Shown here in pieces: positions 1-5,937 of a DNA stretch of 8,532 nucleotides. Position 1 is the first letter of the stretch, and every line of letters begins with the position of its first letter. Made by a program: the position numbers and the translations under genes. The stretch comes from Christensenella sp. UBA3792 (GTDB lineage Bacteria; Bacillota; Clostridia; Christensenellales; CAG-138). The notes below the pieces were generated by a model, which was not told the origin of the DNA, did not search any database, and worked only from the letters and a program-made list of their open reading frames with translations. The stretch is taken from NCBI GenBank assembly GCA_002369195.1, contig DFEW01000021.1, forward strand, positions 1 to 8,532. The letters run 5' to 3'.

Positions 1-27
1 CGCCAGAAAGCGCAAGTATTGATTTGA
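1..27 (+). other. possible 3' end of a gene lying left of the window
   Basis: Two + strand frames run in from the left edge and stop just before the terminator at 34: one ends at TGA 20-22 with the tail ARKRKY, the other at TGA 25-27 with the tail RQKAQVLI. A terminator 7 to 12 bases further on fits the end of a rightward gene. Too little sequence is present to choose the frame or name a product. Confidence 0.3.
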
Positions 28-33
28 ACACCG

Positions 34-63
34 AAGGGAACCGCATCGCGGTTCTCTTTTTTG
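34..63 (+). terminator. intrinsic terminator of the upstream + strand gene
   Basis: The arms GGGAACCGC (36-44) and GCGGTTCTC (48-56) pair over 9 bp with one G-U pair around a 3-base ATC loop. Two further A-T pairs are possible at the base, and a T6 tract follows (57-62). The U-tract is only on the + strand side, so it ends a transcript entering from the left. Confidence 0.8.
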
Positions 64-104
64 TGTTTTGGGACCTTTTGATGTTCCGTGTGGTTTCTTT
101 TCCC

Positions 105-187
105 TGTCACGAGATGTATCGCAACGAAGGATTTCTGAACGGACAAGCTTTCTGCGCTCTGAGATTCTTCGCCTTCGGTTCCTTCGG
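105..187. repeat. decayed copy of the TGTCATCCTGAG inverted-repeat element
   Basis: This stretch matches the better preserved element at 8196-8285. The left arm starts TGTCA and ends ACGAAGGATTTCTGAACGG, against ACGAAGGATCTCGGAACGG at 8218-8236. A short spacer follows, then GAGATTCTTCGCCTTCGG (161-178) in the opposite orientation, which is identical to the other copy except for one base at its start. The right terminal arm (CTCAGAATGACA in the intact copy) is lost. It ends about 25 bases before the -35 box of the small RNA promoter. Confidence 0.6.
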
Positions 188-212
188 CGGGGAGAAATCT
201 GCGGATTGGGGG

Positions 213-240
213 TTGACAAACAGCGCGGATGTGGTACAAT
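213..240 (+). promoter_or_regulatory. sigma-70/SigA promoter of the candidate small RNA
   Basis: A perfect -35 box TTGACA (213-218) is followed by a 16-base spacer and the -10 box TACAAT (235-240), which is one base off consensus. TGG sits directly upstream of the -10 box and gives an extended -10 (TGn). Transcription should start near 246-248. This is the strongest promoter in the window, yet no coding region follows on the + strand. Confidence 0.8.
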
Positions 241-248
241 AGGATTGT

Positions 249-266
249 AGTTAGCAGTTGCTAACT
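249..266 (+). promoter_or_regulatory. palindrome at the predicted transcription start
   Basis: AGTTAGCA (249-256) and TGCTAACT (259-266) form a perfect 8-bp inverted repeat with two bases between. It starts at about +2 or +3 of the predicted transcript. It could be an operator for a dimeric repressor, or in RNA a 5' protective hairpin of 7 bp with an AGUU loop. The sequence cannot separate the two. Confidence 0.6.
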
Positions 267-351
267 GACGAATTGTTTCTTCCGATGCCCGACGGCGGTT
301 CCTGACCTCCTCTTATCTCCGCCGGGCGACCCGATAAACCTACCGCCTCGA

Positions 352-395
352 CAAAGCCGCCGTTTTCCTTTCGTTCCGGCGGCTTTGCGGTTTTT
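352..395 (+). terminator. intrinsic terminator of the candidate small RNA
   Basis: CAAAGCCGCCG (352-362) pairs perfectly over 11 bp with CGGCGGCTTTG (377-387) around a 14-base T-rich loop. CGG and a T5 run (391-395) follow. On the opposite strand no T-run follows, so it acts on the + strand. Confidence 0.8.
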
Positions 396-425
396 GGAAC
401 CGACGTACACATCGTTTATACAGAC

Positions 426-456
426 AAAAACAGGACGGGAATTGCTTCCCGCCCTG
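426..456 (-). terminator. intrinsic terminator of the large secreted-protein gene
   Basis: Read on the - strand, CAGGGCGGGAA pairs with TTCCCGTCCTG over 11 bp (one G-U pair, 4-base loop) and is followed by T5 (426-430). It begins 14 bases after the TGA stop at 470-472. Its + strand side has only a broken T-run, so it may also weakly stop + strand read-through from the small RNA. Confidence 0.85.
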
Positions 457-469
457 CTTTCGTTTGGAT

Positions 470-3400
470 TCAGTTTTCTTCGATCTCGAAGGTTTCGATC
501 ATGCCGACGAGGTAGCGCAGGATCGCCGCCGCGTCCGCCGCGTTCGGCACGCCGTCAAAGTCGGGCGCGACGTCCGCGTTGATCATGCCCTTTTCGGTGA
601 TCGTGGACAGACCGACCAGCGAGCGCAGAACCAGCGCTGCGTCAGCCGCCGTCACGATGCCGTCGCAGTTCGCGTCGCCGTACATCGGCACATAGACCTC
701 GATGTCCGCACGGTTGCGGATGCGGATGCGCGGACCGATCTGATCGGAGTTCTCGTAGCTGTTCTGACCGATCGACGCGATGCCGCACACCGTGACGAAC
801 GCGCCCGGCTTGACCGCCGACAGGTTGTAATAGCCCTGCTCGTCCTTCTCGAACGTGCCGGTGCTGTTGATGTAGCCGTCGAGGAAGACCAGCACTTCGC
901 CGGAACCGTCGTCCACATGGATGACGCCGAGCACGCCGTTCGCGTCGTTCTCGATCTTGGTGACCCTGCCGGTGAACGCGACGAGGTTGCCGACCTTTTC
1001 GGGCGCAGCCGCCTGCGCGGTGGTCAGCACTTCCGGAATGACGAAGGTTTCGGCATTCTCCGCGCAGATGCCGTCGATCACGACGTTCAGGTTGCTGTCA
1101 TCGATGACATACGTCTCAATCGTCTGCATGTTCGCCATCGTGATATCGACGTCGAGCAGTCTTGCGCGCGTCGCGTAGCCGGTCGTGGTGACGCCGTCCA
1201 TCGTGTACGGCGTATCGCGCAGGGTGATGTCCTGAATGTCTCCGCCGTAGTCGTTGCCGCAGTTCAGCTCGATCTCACCCATGTACTCGCTCGTCATGCC
1301 GGTGATGCGAAGCTTCTGACCGACCTCATAGCGACCCGCGACCGGGAACACGTTGATGCCGCGGCCGCTATCGTCCTGAATGTAGATGCAGTCGAAGAAC
1401 GCGGTATCCTTGTCGTAGCCGGACGCGTTGGAGGTGACGTAGCCCTCGATCGTGTAGGAGGTGTTCAGCTTGCCCGCCTCATGCACCTCGGCGATCGGCG
1501 TGACCTCGCTCGGATGGATCATCTTGAACAGGTTCACGACGATCTGGTAGTTCGTGTTCTGCAGCGTTGCCGCGCTCTCCATTTCGACCTTGACCTCGAA
1601 CGTGGAGAAGAACGTAACGCCGGAGGTGATGCAGAAGCCGCCCGTGGGCAGTTCTTCATAGGCGAGGACGCTGATCGTGTCCTGATCGCCGCATGCATCG
1701 TAGTACGGCTGATAGATCTTGTCCTTCGTGACGTTCTTGCCGCCGTTGTAGTACAGCGGATAGGAGCTGACGAACGACGTGTCGAACGCGTTGACGACGG
1801 ACTCCGCACCGTTCAGGATGATCGGCGCCGCATTGTAGCAGGAGAACATCAGGTTCGTGTTCTCGATGAGGTACTCGGTCAGCGGGACGTTCCAGTTGTA
1901 GAAATCCTTGCCGGTGAAGTGCAGACGGTAGGATTCGTTGGTCATGTTGTCCGCGTCGGAAACAATGCCCTTGCCCACGCGCGCCTTTGCGCCGATGGCT
2001 TCGAGCAGCTCGTTCGAAATGACGCTCGCCCATTCGTTCTCGTTTTCCGGTTCGAGACGGTCGGACTTCGAGCAGACGATGAAGTTGCCGCCGTTCTTGG
2101 CGTAGTTCTCGATCGCCTTGATCTCGTCCTCGGTGTACAGCGAATCGCCCACCGAGATGTTCGCGCCCTTGAACGGGACGGTCAGAACGAGCAGGTCGCA
2201 GCCCTGCAGCGTTTCATCGGTGATCGGCTCGGTGATGTGCTGCGCCTTGACGCCGTACTGTGCCGCCAGTTCGATAAACGCGGTGTCACTGTCCGCATAG
2301 TTGCCGGAAACATAGAAGTTGCTGTGACCCGCGTCGATCAGCATCAGCGACATATCCGCGCCGTCGCGGACCGTGAAGCCGAGGTTGCCGTTGAACACGT
2401 ACTCCGCGCCGCGGAACGTACCGGTGACCTTGACTTCCATCTTGAAGCGTCCGGTCTCGGTCGGCGTGTAGGTCCACGTCAGCTTGTCGTCCTGCTTGGC
2501 CGCGGTCAGAACGCCGGTTCCGTCGGAGAACGTCGGGTTATCGACCGTTTCCTTGACCTCGCCGTCGATCGCATATTCGACCTTGGTGATCGCGAAGTCG
2601 ACCGCGGAGGCATCCTCGCCGATCGCCGGCTCTTCGTAGTTGTACAGCGGCACGATGAACGTGATCGGTTCGTCCTTCAGTTCGATCGTGGTGTCCTTTT
2701 CGACGGGCGACATACCGATCTTGACGGTCTCGCTCGTCCAGACGGGCGCGGTGACCGCGATATCGGCGTCAACCTCGTCGACGCGGATGTAGTAGTAGGA
2801 GTAGTTGTTGTCGAGCTCGATCTCCCAGGAGCCGGACTGCGCATTGAACGTCTTGCTCGCCACGGTCACGTCGCCGTTCGCGATGACGGACACCTTCTGC
2901 ACCTTGTCGGTCGGGTCCTTGAAGTCGACGCGGATCGAGAGCGTTTCGCCCTGTTCGAGGTTCAGGATCGAACCCATGACATTGTTGTTCAGGGTGTAGT
3001 AGATCTCGAGGTCGTTATCCTCGGTGGCGTACATCGTCATGTTGCGCATGGCGTCGTAGATGCCTTCCTCGGAGTAGTTGTCGGTGTAGATAACGTCGCG
3101 GCAGGTGTTGCTGTCGCCCCAGCCGCCCTTATGGTTGTCCTGGTTGTTCGTCGGCGCAAGGTGCCAGCCCTTGTCGAGCGCCATCGTGTAGTACTGGTAC
3201 GACGGCCAGTACATCGAACCGCCGACCTTGCCCTCGCCGTTGCCGACCTCGATCATCGTGATCAGTTCGTCGTATGCGGGCGTGTAATGCGCGAAGTCCT
3301 CAAACGTGCCGAACGTCGTGCCCGGATGGTTGAACTGGTTGATCGTGGACTTTCTGCCGTTCTCCTTATCGAGACGCGCGACCTCGACGAGGCGGTCGTA

Positions 3401-5740
3401 GTACGCAACGAGGCCGGGGCCGCCCTTGACGACGTACAGCGGCAGGTTGCGGGATTCAAAGCCGATGGAGTTGAAGGTATTGATGTGACCGTACTGACCG
3501 GACCAGGTCATCTCAAAGCCGATGATCGGGATGAAGCTGTCGTCCGCGTACTGCGCCGCGGTCTCCTTCGCTTCCTGCCAGAGGGTCTTGGAACCGTCGG
3601 CGGTCATCTTGCCCTTGGATGCGTCGGTGAGGTCGCCGTTCGGATTGTCTTTGGTATCGTAGTAGTTGGAGTGGTCGGTGACCGCAAGGAAGTCGATCTG
3701 CTCCGCCGCCTTCGCGTGCGCAAGCGCCTGCTCCAGCGTGCCGGTGCCGTCGGAATACTCCGCGGTGTGCGAATGCAGTTCGCCGAAATAGAGCTGATAC
3801 GTCGCCTGACCGACCGTGAAGCTCCAGGTCGTTTCATAGCTTGCGCCGTCGCTGCGGGTGATCTTGACCCAGACGGTGACCTTGCCGTCCTCGAGGTCCT
3901 CCGCCGGCGCGTAAACCGCGGTATTGCCCTCGACGACGGGCGTGACCGCCTCGCCGTTCAGCGTCATTTCGACGGTCGGGTTCTCGCCGCAGTTCGCAAA
4001 CGTGACGGAGATTTCCGGACGCTTGTTCTCGCCGGTCGCGCTGTTCGCTTCCGGCGCATATGCCGTGATCTGCGGCAGGTCGATGACGACCAGTTCGAAG
4101 GTCTCGACCGCGGTGTTCGGTGTCTCCCACTTGTCGACCGCCGTGACCTTGAGGGTCAGGTTGCCGCCGGTGAGCAGGGTGCCCGGGATGACGAAGCGAT
4201 ACACATCGTCCTCATCGCCGTCCGGTTCGAGCGTCGCGAGGACTTCCTCGCCCTTCAGAACGTCCAGCATGACGCTTGCTACGCCGCTCGCGTCCTCCAC
4301 CTTGACGGTGAAGCTGTACGGCTTGCCGACCTCCGCATCCGCGCTGCCCACGCGCACGATCGTCGGCGCCTTCGTATCGTTCGTCGGGACGTAGTCCTTC
4401 GGCGAGCCGTTGCGCAGCTGCTTGGTCGTGTTATACTGCGAAACGACCGCGTAGAGGTTCACGACGTCGCCCGCTTCCACGCCGACCGGATAGGGTGCCG
4501 CGCGGTAGATCGGCATCGTCGCGCCGGTGCTGTCGGTCATCGTCGTGGAGCCGTTGTCCTTATATTCGCCGAGTGTCACGTTCTTGACCATGACGTACTC
4601 GGAAAGCAGTCCCGCATGGTTCGCGTTCAGTTCCGCGAAGGTCTCGAACACCTGCGCGTCCTTCGCGTCCTCGCCGATGATCTCGTTTTCCTCCGCCGGA
4701 CGGATCGTCGTCAGCGACTGGATCTGCTGCACGCCGCCGTATGCGCCGAGCTTGCCTTCCAGAACGAGCCATTCGCCGATCTCGATCGTGTTCTCGGACG
4801 TATCGGTATCGAGCGAATTATAGCACTGCAGCGCGTAAACCTCGCCGTCGATCTTCGCCTGCACGATCGCGGAGTTGATCGAGCCGAAGTTGCCGAAGCG
4901 GTACACGAGCTGACCGACGACCTTTGCGGAGGCGACGTCGCCCGCTTCAAGCGCCTGCTTGACGCTCATGATGTCGGACGCGCTGACCGAATAGTCGAAC
5001 GAAACCGTGTTGGATTTCGAGTCGCCCACCTGTGCGTACGCATAGAGCGTGCAGGTCTCGTTGATCGTGACCGGCTCGGTGTACGCCGCAAATGCGCCGT
5101 CCGCGCCGATGCGCCAGTAGATCGTCGCGCCTTCGGTCTCGCAGCGGAGCGTGACCTTCGTGCCGGGTACGGTGATGCCCGAACCGTCCGGCGTGGCGGT
5201 CGGCTCCTTCACGATCGTACCTTCCAGCTTGTAGAACAGGTAGTCGAACATGCCGGAATCGTCGATCTTGGCGTAGCCGCTGAAGTAGCTTCTCGACTCG
5301 TACCACTCGATATACACCTTACGCGCGACATTCATAATGCTGTAGCCGTCGCCGTGCGCCTCAACCGCCCAGTCCTTGTTGACTTCGTCGTACGGCATGC
5401 TGCTGTACGAATCCGCCATGGATAGGAACTTGCCGTTCTGCGAGAAGCGGTACGTGCCGTCCTCGTTCTTCGTCACATCCCAGATGATGCTGTCGGTGAT
5501 GCCGGTCAGAACGCCGTCCGCGGGCGTGATGTCAACGCCTGCGTTGTAATAACCGCTCGTCCCGCAGGCGTCCATCGCTTTGTTGTAATGCGTGTTGTGG
5601 ATTACAACGCGGTCGCCGGTTTCGGGAAGCGCGGTCATCAGCGTCGCCGATGCAACGGTCGCCTCGCCCTCGGCAACTGCCGACGGGATCAGCGCGAGCA
5701 CCATCAAAAGCGACAGGATGAGTGCCAATGCTTTTTTCAT
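470..5740 (-). CDS. secreted multidomain CehA/McbA-type PHP metallohydrolase with dockerin
   Basis: Residues 1-23 are a signal peptide (MKK, hydrophobic core, cleavage after SAVA). The next parts are a small domain of unclear fold (about 30-175), a chitobiase-C-terminal-like module (about 182-255, GTKVTL... GATIYW), OB-fold-like modules (about 257-455) and two Ig-like domains (about 460-648). A PHP metallohydrolase domain follows (about 651-920). It has the expected metal ligands: H656 and H658 (HSH), D689-H690 (TDH), E743, H752, H805 (NHP), E831 and D868/H870 (DNH). Then come beta-sandwich regions to about 1125, a class I glutamine-amidotransferase-like domain (about 1130-1410) with no obvious catalytic triad, OB-fold-like modules (about 1413-1685) and a type I dockerin (1687-1756). 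PHP domains hydrolyse phosphoesters or related esters; the substrate here is unknown. The YhcR-like OB folds suggest nucleic acid binding. A GTG start 10 codons upstream is unlikely, because the AGGAGG site falls inside that extension. Domain names rest on motif recognition only. Confidence 0.85.
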   Translation of the reverse strand: MKKALALILSLLMVLALIPSAVAEGEATVASATLMTALPETGDRVVIHNTHYNKAMDACGTSGYYNAGVDITPADGVLTGITDSIIWDVTKNEDGTYRFSQNGKFLSMADSYSSMPYDEVNKDWAVEAHGDGYSIMNVARKVYIEWYESRSYFSGYAKIDDSGMFDYLFYKLEGTIVKEPTATPDGSGITVPGTKVTLRCETEGATIYWRIGADGAFAAYTEPVTINETCTLYAYAQVGDSKSNTVSFDYSVSASDIMSVKQALEAGDVASAKVVGQLVYRFGNFGSINSAIVQAKIDGEVYALQCYNSLDTDTSENTIEIGEWLVLEGKLGAYGGVQQIQSLTTIRPAEENEIIGEDAKDAQVFETFAELNANHAGLLSEYVMVKNVTLGEYKDNGSTTMTDSTGATMPIYRAAPYPVGVEAGDVVNLYAVVSQYNTTKQLRNGSPKDYVPTNDTKAPTIVRVGSADAEVGKPYSFTVKVEDASGVASVMLDVLKGEEVLATLEPDGDEDDVYRFVIPGTLLTGGNLTLKVTAVDKWETPNTAVETFELVVIDLPQITAYAPEANSATGENKRPEISVTFANCGENPTVEMTLNGEAVTPVVEGNTAVYAPAEDLEDGKVTVWVKITRSDGASYETTWSFTVGQATYQLYFGELHSHTAEYSDGTGTLEQALAHAKAAEQIDFLAVTDHSNYYDTKDNPNGDLTDASKGKMTADGSKTLWQEAKETAAQYADDSFIPIIGFEMTWSGQYGHINTFNSIGFESRNLPLYVVKGGPGLVAYYDRLVEVARLDKENGRKSTINQFNHPGTTFGTFEDFAHYTPAYDELITMIEVGNGEGKVGGSMYWPSYQYYTMALDKGWHLAPTNNQDNHKGGWGDSNTCRDVIYTDNYSEEGIYDAMRNMTMYATEDNDLEIYYTLNNNVMGSILNLEQGETLSIRVDFKDPTDKVQKVSVIANGDVTVASKTFNAQSGSWEIELDNNYSYYYIRVDEVDADIAVTAPVWTSETVKIGMSPVEKDTTIELKDEPITFIVPLYNYEEPAIGEDASAVDFAITKVEYAIDGEVKETVDNPTFSDGTGVLTAAKQDDKLTWTYTPTETGRFKMEVKVTGTFRGAEYVFNGNLGFTVRDGADMSLMLIDAGHSNFYVSGNYADSDTAFIELAAQYGVKAQHITEPITDETLQGCDLLVLTVPFKGANISVGDSLYTEDEIKAIENYAKNGGNFIVCSKSDRLEPENENEWASVISNELLEAIGAKARVGKGIVSDADNMTNESYRLHFTGKDFYNWNVPLTEYLIENTNLMFSCYNAAPIILNGAESVVNAFDTSFVSSYPLYYNGGKNVTKDKIYQPYYDACGDQDTISVLAYEELPTGGFCITSGVTFFSTFEVKVEMESAATLQNTNYQIVVNLFKMIHPSEVTPIAEVHEAGKLNTSYTIEGYVTSNASGYDKDTAFFDCIYIQDDSGRGINVFPVAGRYEVGQKLRITGMTSEYMGEIELNCGNDYGGDIQDITLRDTPYTMDGVTTTGYATRARLLDVDITMANMQTIETYVIDDSNLNVVIDGICAENAETFVIPEVLTTAQAAAPEKVGNLVAFTGRVTKIENDANGVLGVIHVDDGSGEVLVFLDGYINSTGTFEKDEQGYYNLSAVKPGAFVTVCGIASIGQNSYENSDQIGPRIRIRNRADIEVYVPMYGDANCDGIVTAADAALVLRSLVGLSTITEKGMINADVAPDFDGVPNAADAAAILRYLVGMIETFEIEEN

Positions 5741-5758
5741 GTGTCCTTGTTTCCTCCT
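5741..5758 (-). promoter_or_regulatory. ribosome binding site that decides the start of the large gene
   Basis: On the - strand AGGAGG (5753-5758) lies 12 bases before the ATG at 5738-5740. A second, weaker AAGGA lies 3 bases before it. The GTG at 5768-5770 would place AGGAGG inside the coding region and put charged residues ahead of the signal peptide, so the ATG is preferred. The 12-base spacing is longer than the usual 6-9. Confidence 0.7.
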
Positions 5759-5817
5759 GCTGAATTTCACGATCAGAACGATCCGTATGGCCGGACTGCT
5801 CCTACTATGACAAATCC

Positions 5818-5846
5818 ATTATACAGGAAAGCGTGCCAAAAATCTA
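5818..5846 (-). promoter_or_regulatory. promoter of the large secreted-protein gene
   Basis: A perfect TATAAT (5818-5823) is preceded, 17 bases upstream, by TAGATT (5841-5846), which matches TTGACA at only three positions. The DNA further upstream is A/T-rich and could act as an UP element. The leader before the ATG would be about 70 bases. The promoter lies between the pepF terminator and this gene, which supports independent transcription. Confidence 0.6.
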
Positions 5847-5907
5847 CACAAAAGTTCACATTTCATTAACAAATTTTCATCTGCGAAGGCAGGCGCTTTC
5901 CAAAACG

Positions 5908-5930
5908 AAAAAAGGGGGCAATCGCCCCCT
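5908..5930 (-). terminator. intrinsic terminator of pepF
   Basis: On the - strand AGGGGGC and GCCCCCT form a perfect 7-bp stem with a 4-base loop and are followed by T6. It lies 7 bases after the stop codon at 5938-5940 and ends pepF transcription before the promoter of the next gene. Confidence 0.9.
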
Positions 5931-5937
5931 CTTCCGT

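Larger units (their letters stand above)
247..395 (+). ncRNA. candidate small regulatory RNA, about 150 nt
   Basis: A near-consensus promoter (213-240) and a strong terminator (352-395) bracket a stretch with no credible reading frame. The only ATG near its start opens a six-codon frame (MPDGGS) without a ribosome binding site. The predicted RNA has three structured parts. The first is a 5' hairpin (249-266). The second is a central hairpin in which GCCCG and GCGG (287-298, with a 3-base bulge) pair with CCGCCGGGC (319-327) and expose a 20-base pyrimidine-rich loop containing CCUCCUC (306-312). The third is the terminator stem. A C-rich exposed loop complementary to Shine-Dalgarno sequences is typical of trans-acting small RNAs in Gram-positive bacteria such as RsaE/RoxS, but I do not recognise this as a member of any named family. 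It converges on the large secreted-protein gene, whose terminator lies 31 bases beyond its end. Confidence 0.6.

Noticed and set aside
24..250. Two short + strand frames left of the small RNA
   Set aside because: They start inside or just after the left-edge terminator and cross the decayed repeat and the promoter. No ribosome binding site and no recognisable sequence.
249..266. CIRCE (HrcA) operator
   Set aside because: The outer TTAGCA and TGCTAA match the CIRCE arms, but CIRCE needs TTAGCACTC and GAGTGCTAA separated by 9 bases. Here the arms lack CTC/GAG and are only 2 bases apart, and no heat-shock gene follows.
285..305. Six-codon leader peptide MPDGGS in the candidate small RNA
   Set aside because: It has no Shine-Dalgarno sequence, sits in the stem of the central hairpin, and no downstream gene is present for it to attenuate.
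464..5425. A + strand open frame of 1653 codons opposite the large secreted-protein gene
   Set aside because: It is in exact antisense register with a gene that has a signal peptide, metal motifs and a dockerin. Its own translation is rich in Arg, Val, Asp and His with no domain, and it starts inside the real gene's 3' end without a ribosome binding site.
5741..5770. GTG start at 5768-5770 for the large gene, adding ten residues
   Set aside because: AGGAGG lies inside that extension and just ahead of the ATG at 5738-5740. The ATG gives a normal signal peptide.
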